Shown here: positions 48,301 through 57,900 of the stretch, piece by piece
Position numbering within the stretch: position 1 is the stretch's first letter
Layout: every line of letters starts with the position of its first letter
NCBI GenBank assembly: GCA_032164295.1
Contig: JAJHTX010000002.1
Coordinates: 3,844,001 to 3,908,000 of the forward strand
Length of the DNA: 64,000 bases
Source: Inonotus obliquus
Lineage: Eukaryota; Basidiomycota; Agaricomycetes; Hymenochaetales; Hymenochaetaceae
Reading direction: 5' to 3'
The notes under the pieces: model-generated
Seen by the model: only the letters and a program-made list of their open reading frames with translations
What the model was told of the DNA's origin: nothing
Databases searched by the model: none
Translations under genes and position numbers: made by a program

Positions 48301-49429
48301 GATGACCCTGGAGGGCACCAAAGCGGCAGGGACGGACCTTCATTCAAAGACGGCGAGCATTCTTGGTATCTCACGCGATCAGGCAAAGGTCTTCAACTAT
48401 TCTCGAATTTACGGCGCGGGTATGCGACATGCGATCCTTCTACTCTTACAATCAAATCCAAACATGTTACCCGACACTGCCCAGAAACAAGCCGAGAAAC
48501 TTTATGCTTCAACAAAGGGTAAGAACACCCACAGGACGGACATCTTCGGTCGAAAGTTTTGGTTTGGTGGGAGTGAGAGTTACGTCTTCAACAAGCTGGA
48601 AGAAATCGCAATGTCAGACAAACCGAAGACTCCAGCCCTCGGCTGTGGAGTTACCTACGCACTGTCGAAAGAGTACCTACCTGAAGGTTTCGGTTCAGAC
48701 TACATGACTTCACGCATCAACTGGGTCGTCCAATCCTCCGGTGTCGACTACCTCCATCTCCTCATCGTCGCAATGGACCACCTCATCTCGAAATACGACA
48801 TCAACGCCCGTTACCTCATCTCCGTACACGACGAACTACGTTACTTGGTAAAGGAAGAAGACAAATACCGTGCTGCACTGGCACTTCAAATAGCCAACTT
48901 ATGGACTCGATGTTTGTTCGCCTTGAAGCTCGGTATGGATGACCTACCACAAGGCGTTGCGTTCTTTTCTGCTGTCGACGTGGATCACGTCTTACGCAAG
49001 GAAGTCGACCTACCTTGTGTTACACCATCTCAACCAACACCCATCCCTCCAGGAGAATCTCTCAACATCACCAAAGCTCTCGAAAAGACGAATGGGGGTT
49101 CACTCTGGCGAGACGGTCGACCAATGCAAACCGACGACAATATACCCTGGATAGGTTCTCTAGAAGGTTACACTCCCCCCAATTGTCTAGCCCATCGAGC
49201 AACCAGCGCCAACTTCCTCCGCGCTCAAGCAACAACAGAATTTGGTGAGATCAAACGACTCGCTGAGTCAGAGACAGGGCAAACATATAGGGGTGATATT
49301 GGAGGTGTGAAGAAGCGGCAAAGACGTGGTGCTCAAGCTTCTGTCTCTGTCTCTTCAAGGAGTCTCGCTTCTTCCCCTCGGGTGCGGAATTGGCTGGATG
49401 CTGAGGCGGAGAGGTATTGGACTTCCTAA
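45334..49429 (+). CDS. MIP1: Mitochondrial DNA polymerase gamma catalytic subunit
   Basis: The start chosen is the ATG at 45334 (MLVTARRTTTTGCHGGSGRS), giving a basic presequence; an upstream in-frame ATG at 45205 is less likely. The exonuclease motifs are ILSFDVETMPS (Exo I), IVVGHNVSYDRAR (Exo II) and YLDYCASDVGVTHAVYKK (Exo III). After an intron at about 47006-47057 come the spacer and polymerase region: QPAWFMALSKWGPFSNSVKN, motif A YAIVGADVDSEELWISS, motif B RDQAKVFNYSRIYGAG and motif C YLISVHDELRYLV. The C-terminal extension (about 180 residues) is typical of fungal Mip1. It replicates mitochondrial DNA, with proofreading. A second in-frame intron is possible at 45542-45583 or 45586. 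The gene is complete, with stop TAA at 49427. Confidence 0.93.
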
Positions 49430-50151
49430 AATCATCTCGAATGACTTTTTTCCGTCGCTGTGTTTCTGGCTTTGGATATAAGTTATTTTGCTTATTTGTA
49501 TTTTTGCCACTACTTCTAGAAAGAATATAATAGTTACACCATGTACTGTATCCGTATACAACGATAATATGAATTACTGAGATTTCATGGAATGGATACC
49601 GGCCTTCCTGGGGATAACAGAAAGAAGGACGATAAGAATCAGGTGAAGATTTTTCCGGTTGTGATATTGGGTGAGTGAAACATTAAGTAACGAGTGAGGT
49701 GTGAATATGTGCGGAGGCAAGCGTCGATGGAGTTAAACGAAAGATGAAATGAAACGGAGAACATAAGGTGAAACAATGTGCGGTATCAAGGAATGTGCGG
49801 TGCGATGAGCATGGCCACAGATGTGATAGGAATTATACAAATGTACATGAAGAGGAGGAAAGGGGGGGAATGATAATAGTACAAAACAGAACGACTGGGC
49901 CTATTCGACGCGTCGTGCAGCTGTAGAGCTGGAATGATGGTATACTGCATGTGCCATGTACGAGAAGTCCTCCTAGGTTTAGGTGCTCAGTGCGGGCGCT
50001 TGGAATCAAGTCGATGGATAGATAGCGATAGATAATCTCGATGGTTTTCGCATACATAACATGCGGTTTTAGAGGAGCGCTCTCGCTGGCTCCTTCATCA
50101 AAATGTCGGTCTTTTAGATCTCCGAAGGAACCATGGATTGGATTCAGCGCT
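49430..50151. other. Intergenic, converging 3' flanks
   Basis: MIP1 (plus) and the next gene (minus) converge. Nothing recognised. Confidence 0.5.
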
Positions 50152-50935
50152 CTACGAAAGGTAGGCAAGTTCCGTCAATCGCCGACTCTCCTCATCCTTG
50201 ATCTGTTCAATCTCCTCAACCAGACTACCCAGTCTTCGTACTCGTACAGGTCGGTGTCCTGAACCTGAAGCAAGGGTGCTCGCCTCAGACTCAACGGGAG
50301 AAGCAGGTTCGGAGCTACAGCAATCGCAAAGTAGGCACGATGAGAGCTTGGCATTCGGGGTCGTCGGCGGCGGTGGCGGAGTGCACACGGAAACGAACAG
50401 GCCTTTCTCATCGACACTACTGAATGCACCATCCTTTTCCGAGCTCAATTCATTAACCTAATTCAAGTTAACAAGACCTCGTCGATTAGCCTACTGTTTG
50501 TATTGAATTGAATGAAGTTGCACCTTGTCCTCGAAAAAAATCAGATCTCTCTTACAATCCTTGTCGTCCCCCCAACACTCCTCAGTGTCAATTATCGTCC
50601 TAGATTCCTGATCGTCCTCCTCATCACGATAGGAACTCCCGTACTTGACGCTCTGCTTGAGCAGACCGACTGACTTGAGTGCTTCTGCACGCCGCCGGCG
50701 CTCGGGTGAAGGAGACGAAGAACGTGTCGTAACACGGGTGGTTCCTCCATAGGAGCCGCCGACGAACATCTTTAAGCGTTTAAGCATTGAAGGCTTTGAG
50801 CTTGCTCGCCCCCAAAAGGTAGTTGTGGCGTCCGGAGCAAAGCTAAAATAAAATACGATACAATTAGAGACATAAAAACTGCAGAGAGATTCGTTATAAG
50901 ACATACCATTGTTTCTCTAGTGATCTGGGCTTCAT
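50152..50935 (-). CDS. Unrecognised fungal protein (about 210 residues)
   Basis: The ATG at 50935 gives MKPRSLEKQ. A first intron (about 50844-50907) leads to FAPDATTTFWGRASSKPSML and KRLKMFVGGSYGGTTRVTTR, then a basic ERRRRAEALKSVGLLKQSVK and an acidic TEECWGDDKDCKRDLIFFED. A second intron (about 50450-50523) leads to SSEKDGAFSSVDEKGLFVSV, a proline run (PPPPP), a Cys cluster SSCLLCDCCSSEP and a helix LGSLVEEIEQIKDEESRRLT ending AYLS (TAG 50152). No known domain; no signal peptide. Confidence 0.5.
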
Positions 50936-51492
50936 GACGGGGGGCTGTTGAATGTAGAGGATGATGAAGCGAGGGAAAAAAGAGGTGGTACGGGGATGCG
51001 AGAGTCGCCACAAATTTAAGGCATGGGACCTTATACCATATGTAACATTAACATATATGAAGTCAAACTTGCATCATCCCTGAATGGATTCAGTCTGATG
51101 ATCCACGGTCCATGGAGCCTACTCGCCAATCAGAATTAGCGAGCGTTCAACTCCTTCAACTCCGTCTTTCTTGTTCACGACATCATATCATTTCAACAGA
51201 TCTCGGATATTTTTCCATTCGCCCATCTTAGTAGTATCCTGGCCAAGCCCATTCCTGCCTCTTGGTCTTGTTATCCTCTTCAAGCTTCCCTGTGGTGTGT
51301 GAGGCCTCCGTCTTTCCACCGTGTCTCTAGTTCTCCTTGCAACGCCGGATCCGAATTTTGTGGCAAATTATCGTTTCGAACAGTCTGATGGAGAAACCAA
51401 ATGGCTATAAGGACGAAACAAGCACAGCAAGCGACACGGAATTGAAGGATGGATGGGTGATGTTGGCGGTTCGGATGTTAGTCGATCATCGC
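50936..51492. other. Intergenic next to the LINE tail
   Basis: Promoter side of the gene at 50152-50935, then the host sequence flanking the LINE 3' end. No gene supported. Confidence 0.5.
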
Positions 51493-51918
51493 TTTTTTTT
51501 TTTTTTAAATGTATTTATTACGCGCGTCAGTAATTCTAGTTACAAGTGCGCGGCAGACTAAATCTACGTGGTGGTGTGAACTCTAAGAGTGGTGAAGTAA
51601 GAAAAGCAGAGAGAAAGGTAGTAGTAAGGTGCTCTAAAGAAAGGACTAAAGGGCGCGACGCTGGGGAGGTAGGGGAATTAGAGGGGGTAACAGAAACTAT
51701 TTTTAGAAGCTATTTACTATAGACTTAGGTAAGTCTAATAAAGTTATTTACGAAAAATTGCCCGTTTCGGTCAAGTTTGTTTAGGGCCGGTCATAATCAT
51801 ATAAACATACGACTTAGAGAAAAATGGAAAGTAAGAAAATAAGGGAAACAGGTAAGATAGGAGTGTGGGGGGAGTAGTATTAACGGGGGGGAGGGAAACA
51901 TAACCGAGTCATAACCAA

Positions 51919-52694
51919 TTAAGAATCTGACCTTGTGAGTTGCCGTGCCCATTCCAGAGGCGTCTCCGCCTCTGGTCCCAGTTCCTCTTGAGCGTAGTTG
52001 CGTGCGACCCCTAAGTCTATGTGGTCGTCGCGAGTGTCCAGGCCTTCTTCTTCCATCCGCGCGTACGCCGAGGCTATAGCCTCGGCGGAGGCTCGTTCCG
52101 TGATGAAGAAAGGTGTGGTTTCTTTCAGCCAGTCCGCAAGGGGTCCGAGGTTTCTATCCTCGGCCCATTCGGTGTAGTGTGCAGGCGGACGCGTGGTGGC
52201 CGGCCAGTTTAGCGTCCTAGCCAGGACCTCGCATCCGCCGAGTATGTGTGCTGGGGATTGTACTGGCCACGGGGGGTGGTTGTGCCAGCGACAATGGATG
52301 GTGATGCCGCGTTGTAGGCGGTGTTCCCTGGGGAGCCGTTTGAAGAAGCCGCCAAACGGACTGGCGTTGCATAGTACTTGGGCGACGCGCGCAATGTCCT
52401 TTCGGCGCCGGGCGAGTTTCAGTAGTTTTCTGGGCTTCCTCGAGGCAGGGCCATTGATGCCGAGGTACTGTGGTCTGTTGTCTGTGGAACGGCTGATCTC
52501 GCCGTTCCAGGAGGATAGGAGTTTGTCGACTGCCTTCTCTAGTAGCGCAGCAGTGGAGGGGAGTTCGCTCGTTGGGGGGAGGTTCGCCGCTTCCTTTGCC
52601 AACCTATCTGCCAACTCACTGCCGCTGATGCCCGCATGGCCGGGGCACCAGTGGAAGTGGATATGCACGGTTGGTAAGGCGTCGAGCAGGGTCT
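51919..52694 (-). CDS. LINE ORF2 C-terminus: RNase H-like domain and zinc-binding tail
   Basis: From the insertion point the frame reads TLLDALPTVHIHFHWCPGHA and ISGSELADRLAKEAA, the C-terminal part of an RNase HI fold (W-C-P-G-H-x-G-I-x-G-N/S-E-x-A-D) with the last catalytic Asp. A tail follows with IHCRWHNHPPWPVQSPAHIL and GGCE, a C-H-H-C-like pattern often seen after RNase H in fungal LINEs. The stop is TGA/TAA-type at 51919. The upstream codons of this frame (52695-52845) belong to the LTR and are not part of the protein. The frame resumes at 63962-64000 and is open there. Confidence 0.75.
52690..52694. repeat. Target site duplication GGTCT (left)
   Basis: GGTCT directly before the left LTR. 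The same five bases follow the right LTR at 63962-63966. Confidence 0.9.
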
Positions 52695-54148
52695 TGTTTA
52701 TCTCCGTGGAGGGTTCGTTGATTCCTGATCGACGGACCAATCTGGCTAATTCCTCGGTTTGAGGGGTTAATCCAAATTCTACAATACTGGTTATGGAATT
52801 GCTAATCACCTTAGTGGACTGTGTAGCTGATCCGATCTGAAACAACTAGCAACTAACTAATATTGCAGTTGAACCTGATATTATAATCGTACAGTATTAA
52901 GTCGGCGGGAATACGCGATTGTTATACTGATTGTTATTCACGATAAGGGAATATCGGGAATCGCACTACGTTGTGAGTAGCTCGTACCGTGCAGACAATA
53001 GGGAGAACAATCTGGTTGCAATCCGTATTTTAGCTTTACTTCGATTTCACACAATCGGTTCAGTTCAGCCGTGTCGCTACTGGTAATTTACTGGCTCGCA
53101 AGTAATTGATGTTACGATTTAACTTAGGGACTTATGGTAGGGTCCCTTGACTTGGATTAAACTGCTAGGTCGGCTCTACGATGGCCTCCTTATATACTAA
53201 TTTACATGTGTGACGTTACTACCTTGTTACTTACTGTTTATGGTATTTATCTGTTTCTTCCTCCATGATACCTGGTCCGTGCTTTCTCTTTACTTCCTTC
53301 CTTATTTCACTACCTCTGTATTACTAGCCTCTCTTTGATTAGTTTAGTGCAGTGGGCGGTACCATCTCGCAGATAGGTTTGATTCTTGTATAGGTAACGG
53401 CACTTGATCTAATTCAGCTATTCTAGGTAATTGCTGAGTCATCTGTCCTTGTATTTCGGGTCTCGTTGGTATCGGTCGTGGTACAGTCAGCCAGTTTCGA
53501 ATAGTTTGCACTCGTGTATATCCTAGCGTTGTCCTGGCACGTTGTAGGTTTACCCCTTGTACTCCTTGTAGGTGTATTACTCCGCCGTACTGTTCTACCT
53601 TTATTTCCATTATGGTATATCCATAAGGTAATCCTCGACTTATGTAATTCATTATCCAATGCCCCCAAGCATATGCAGTTCTCTCATTCGTTCCGGCTTG
53701 GTCTCGCTTGTAGGCAATGTCGACATCTACTATAGCTGCGTCGCATCGTTCGTGTCTTCCTTCTTGTGCTACGTTTCGTATTCCGATCATCATTACAAAG
53801 TGTCTGGCGTCGTAGGATAATACTCGTATCTCCCTTTCATAAGCTTTTTGTATTTGTTGGTTAGGGTCGTAGGTTAGTTCTACAAATCGACGTCGTATCA
53901 TTATATCGGCTTGTCCGTTCATTATGTCTCCGTACGTGATCTCTCTGATTAATTCTCGCATTAGCCCTCCAGCTAGTTCTTTAGCTGGGCGGCACGTGTT
54001 GCAACATCGTAGTATATTGCTTCGCGGTGTCGGTGGAACGATAGGCTGTTCTAGTACTTGTATTACTGCCGCTAACCGCTCTTGTATCCAACGTAGAACG
54101 CTCATAGTTATTGGCTTATTAATGATGGATAATACTACCTTTCTAACA
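52695..54148 (-). repeat. 3' LTR (1454 bp)
   Basis: It is identical by eye to 62508-63961 (offset 9813) in all lines compared. In element sense it begins TGTTAGAAAGG and ends GATAAACA. Confidence 0.95.
53189..53196 (-). promoter_or_regulatory. TATA box in the 3' LTR
   Basis: On the minus strand TATATAAGG. From the 3' LTR it would fire out of the element into the LINE sequence. Confidence 0.45.
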
Positions 54149-54228
54149 CTCCCCCTTCTAGGAATGCATCTGACATAATCATAAGGAATGCATGACACAT
54201 ATTCTTTATTCATAATTCTTAAGCCCAT
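53344..54228 (-). CDS. ORF overlapping the 3' LTR (U3), unknown protein
   Basis: The ORF has 294 codons from an ATG at 54228, in the internal region, through the polypurine tract and into U3. An internal ATG at 54118 (MSVLRWIQERLAAVIQVLEQ) is the only start kept in the 5' LTR copy. The product has a Cys cluster (LRCCNTCRPAKELAGG), then strand-like segments DARHFVMMIGIRNVAQEG, DAAIVDVDIAYKRDQAG, YTIMEIKVEQYGGVIHLQ, ending LSARWYRPLH. No family recognised. Because U3 is transcribed only at the 3' end of the genomic RNA, this copy is the one that could be expressed. Position is like accessory genes of some retroviruses that overlap the 3' LTR. Confidence 0.55.
   Translation of the reverse strand: MGLRIMNKEYVSCIPYDYVRCIPRRGSVRKVVLSIINKPITMSVLRWIQERLAAVIQVLEQPIVPPTPRSNILRCCNTCRPAKELAGGLMRELIREITYGDIMNGQADIMIRRRFVELTYDPNQQIQKAYEREIRVLSYDARHFVMMIGIRNVAQEGRHERCDAAIVDVDIAYKRDQAGTNERTAYAWGHWIMNYISRGLPYGYTIMEIKVEQYGGVIHLQGVQGVNLQRARTTLGYTRVQTIRNWLTVPRPIPTRPEIQGQMTQQLPRIAELDQVPLPIQESNLSARWYRPLH
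54149..54159 (-). other. Polypurine tract
   Basis: In element sense AGAAGGGGGAG directly before the 3' LTR, the plus-strand primer. Confidence 0.85.
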
Positions 54229-54234
54229 TTTGAG

Positions 54235-54723
54235 CTAAAATTCCTCTACATTTGACGACCATAACTGAATGTCCACCCATATTTCGTCGTCTGCGTTCTG
54301 TTCTTCTTCCAGCGCTCTCTCCAGCGCTGCTCGATTCACTAACTCGTTTCTCATTTGTTCTCTCGCGGTCCTTCTTATCTCGTAGATTTCGTTTAATTGT
54401 TCCGGCGTCCAGTTGTCCCAAATAAACTCGTCGTCCGTCCAGAACGTTTCGTGATCTGGGTCGTTCGTTGCTGACCAGCTTGCTCCCCACGTAGAGATGT
54501 CTCCTCAATCTTCGTTTGAGGGCGCTGTTACGTTTGCCCATAGTTCTTCTTGTTGCGCCATTTGTTGCTCGGCTGGCCAGGGGATGAACGGCATCGGGAT
54601 GTAATCGTCATCTTCATCTTCATCTTCATCTTCATCTTCATTTCCGTGCGCGAACGCTATCGGGTTTTGGTCTACGCCTTCTTCAGGCGGGTGATTTAAT
54701 TCCTGATAGCTGGTTAACGGTTG
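54235..54723 (-). CDS. Acidic open frame after pol, split by one TGA
   Basis: The frame is open from 54723 (no ATG until MPFIPWP), with a Glu-Asp repeat encoded by a GAAGAT hexamer run (about 54606-54637), then FIPWPAEQQMAQQEELWANV. A single TGA at 54505-54507 is followed in the same frame by WGASWSATNDPDHETFWTDD, WDNWTPEQLNEIYEIRRTAR and helices to VEEF (stop 54235). It overlaps the end of the small membrane ORF in the +1 frame. It could be a decayed accessory gene or be reached by recoding. Confidence 0.35.
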
Positions 54724-54856
54724 CTACCTCTCTATTGTAATGACTGCGCACCTGTCTCCATATCCAAAATTGCAGTCTCCATTGTATTATCAGACTCATC
54801 ATGATTACCAATCCAAACGCTACTATCGCGAGTACGAGTTCTACGGTTTTCGACAT
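54683..54856 (-). CDS. Small transmembrane ORF after pol (57 residues)
   Basis: The ATG at 54856 lies 95 nt after the pol stop. The protein begins MSKTVELVLAIVAFGLVIMM, one membrane span (about residues 6-26), then an aromatic/basic juxtamembrane segment (WRLQFWIWRQVRSHYNREV) and a TGA at 54683-54685. Too short for an envelope protein. It has no known relative that I can name. Confidence 0.4.
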   Translation of the reverse strand: MSKTVELVLAIVAFGLVIMMSLIIQWRLQFWIWRQVRSHYNREVATVNQLSGIKSPA

Positions 54857-54950
54857 TTCTGTTCGGCGTTGGTATTCGTGTTTAGGGTTTTGATGGCGGT
54901 GGTGAAAGGAATTGATAAGGATACTGGTATCTCGTCGGCGACTCTTTTCT

Positions 54951-57900
54951 TTATATACCCTGTTCCTCGTGTGAACCCGTAGGTTTTCGCTTCGTTAACC
55001 GTCTACTTCTTTGCCGGATGCGGCCTCCGTTCTCATCCCTTTTTATGGCATGATCAGGATTCCTCCTGATGTTGTCGTCGTCTTCCTCCCAATGTTGTTC
55101 CTTGGATAGTGGACTTTTGACTCTCTGGTATGTTTCTTCTAGATTATCCGTTCTCGATGAACCACTAGGATTGGTGTGTAATGGGTTATTTTCGTCATAC
55201 GCGAAATCCTTTATTTTTATCGGGTTCCTGGTATTTATCATCCTTCTCTTGGCTGTTCGTTTTCCTTTCTCTTCGTTTTCGTTGTTCCTTCTAATCCATC
55301 CGTCGATGTAATTTGGTTTCTCCGCTTGTGGGTGTTTCTGATAGTATTCCTCGATCTTTTCCGTGGCGTTTCCTAGGTTCCCTAATGGCTCCCATGAATC
55401 GTGTTCTGCCCCGTATCCCTTCCAATTTATTAAGAAGTAATATTTCCGTCCTGTTTTCCTTGAATTTAGTACCCTTTCTACTTCGTATTCGTCATCCTCT
55501 ACAATGACTGGATTCGAAGGTACTTCTTGGTCTTCCGTGGTGTTATCTACTATTCTATCTTGATATTTAATAAGATTGCCTGCATATAATACTGGATGTA
55601 TGCGCATCTTCTTTGGTAATTCTAGTTCGTAATTCAATGGCCCATGTTGTTTGATTATTCTATATGGTCCTAAATTCTTCGGCCCTATCTTTCGGCTGGG
55701 TACTACTATATTGTAGTTTCTAGCATCTATCATTACCTTATCTCCTACCTTGAATTCTAATTCTGCCCTCCTATGTTTATCGGTGTATCTCTTCATTTGT
55801 TCATTTGACGCCATCAGCGCTTGTTCTGCTTGTTTCTGTATCTCCCATACCTTTTTAATATATTCCTGTGCGTCTGGTGTGTTCGCTTGCCCCATGGGCA
55901 ATATTTCCAATTTTCTTCCATAAAGGAGTTCAAATGGTGACTTCTTTATTGCTGCGTGTACTCTATTATTATAAGCAAACTCTGCCATGTGGATGTACTG
56001 CGCCCAGTTATCTTGCGCTGTGTTTACGTAATGCCTTAGGTATTGTTCTAGTTCCTGGTTTACTCTTTCGCTTTGCCCATCTGTTTGTGGGTGATGTGCC
56101 GTGCTAAGCGCATTGTCAATGTTCATGGCTTTATATACCTCTTGTGTAAAGTTGCTTGTAAACTGTGGGCCTCTGTCGCTAGTAATTCTTTCTGGTAGTC
56201 CGTGTTTCGTGAATACGTGGTCCAATAGCATCTTCGCTGTTTTCTTACTGTCTGTTTCTTTAGTACAGGGAATAAACGTTGCTATTTTTGAAAACCGGTC
56301 TACTACCACTAGTACCGCATCATAGCCCTCACTTTCTGGAAGTCCTGTAATGAAATCCATGGTGATATGTTTCCATGGTCCCATTGGTATTTCCAATGGT
56401 TTCAGCGGTGGTTGTGTTCGTCCCCTCCTAGGTTTGTTCTTTTGACAAATGTGGCATGAGGCAACGTATTCCCTAATTTCTTCTTTCATATCCGGCCACC
56501 AATAGATTTCTTCTATTGCCGCTATCGTCTTGTCTGTTCCTGGATGTCCGCTCATTGGTGAGTCGTGGAAGGTATATAATACATCTCTTTTCCGGTCCTG
56601 TCCGGGTATTAATTTATCGTTTGGTGGTACCATTCCTTCGCTTGTGCTGTTTCTAGCTTGTCGATCAAATATTTTTGGGTTGACGAATCTTTCGCTCGGT
56701 AATACGATCACGTCCTTGTTATCATTCTTTCCTTCGTCATATCCTGATCTCCTGGATAGCGCATCGGCTCTCGTGTTCTTGCTTCCTGGTCGATAATCGA
56801 TTTTGAATTGATATCTACTTAGTACGTCCGTGACCCATCGGGCCTGTTTTCGTCCGACTCGTTGCGCTTTCATGAAGGTCTTCAGGTTCAACGCGTCGCA
56901 TAGTACTAAGATAGTATGTTTCGCTCCTTCTAAATGGTGTCTCCAAGTAGTTAGGGCGATCACAATTGCGTACAGTTCCTTTTCGGATACTGGCCAGTTC
57001 CTTTCAGTTGTTGTAAAGGATCTCGTAAGATAGGCAATAGGATGTAGTTTTCCTTCGTGTTCTTGTGATAATACTGCTCCCATGCCATAGTCTGACGCAT
57101 CTGTTTCTACTACGAAGGCTTTGTCATAGTCTGGTCTTCTTAGTATTGGTCCTGTGATTACGGCCTTTTTCAGGGCTTCAAACGACCTTTGTTGCTCTTC
57201 TCCCCATACAAAGGCTTGTTTCTTGGATTCTAGTTTCTTCATCGGCCTTGCTATTGCTGCATAGTCCTTGACAAATTTCCTATAGAAATTACAAAATCCT
57301 GTAAATTTCTTTATATCCCGTTTGTTTTGCGGTACTGGCCATTCTTCTATTGCTTTGAGTTTGTACGGGTCCATTTTTAATCCGTCCTTGTTTACTATGA
57401 ATCCCAGGTAGTCTAATTCTTGCTTGTTAAAGAAGCATTTTTCCGGTTTCAGATAGAAGTCTGCTCTTCGTATTCGAGCTAGTACCTTCCTTGTCTTTTG
57501 TAACAGTTCTTCCTTTGTTTCAGCATAGATAATGATGTCATCTAGATAAATCATCACTCCATGGTTCAACATGTCTCCAAATAGTTCGTTCATAGCTCGT
57601 TGAAAGACTGCTGGCGAATTCATCATTCCGAATTGCATTACCAATGGTTCAAATACTCCTTTATGTGTTCGGAATGCGGCTTTATGTTCGTCTCCTTCTT
57701 GGATTCGTATATTATTGTATCCTGACCGAAGGTCTAGCGTGGTGAACCATTTGGCCTTTCCCAAATTGTCGGGTAGCGTGTGCATAATGGGTATCGGGTA
57801 TTGATCCACTTCACAAACTGCATTTACTGGTCGGTAATCTATTACCATTCTTGCCCCTGCATCCTTCTTTCCGACGAAGAATACCGGCATTGCGTACTTT

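Larger units (their letters stand above)
51493..52694 (-). mobile_element. LINE (non-LTR retrotransposon), 3' part, split by the gypsy element
   Basis: A 14-base T run at 51493-51506 is the poly-A tail of a minus-strand element. Next come about 410 bp of 3' untranslated sequence and the RNase H ORF. The element continues on the far side of the inserted LTR retrotransposon (63962-64000) and runs off the window. The presence of RNase H after the RT suggests a Tad/I-type LINE; RT is not in the window. Confidence 0.8.

Noticed and set aside
52695..52845. First 50 codons of the 308-codon open frame leading into the LINE RNase H
   Set aside because: They lie inside the LTR, begin with TTG rather than ATG, and recur at 62508-62658 in the other LTR with a different continuation. 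The fusion is an accident of insertion.
54206..54541. Basic 111-codon frame after pol
   Set aside because: It is the alternate frame of the acidic open frame; Arg/Lys-rich composition follows from the Glu/Asp codons of the other frame.
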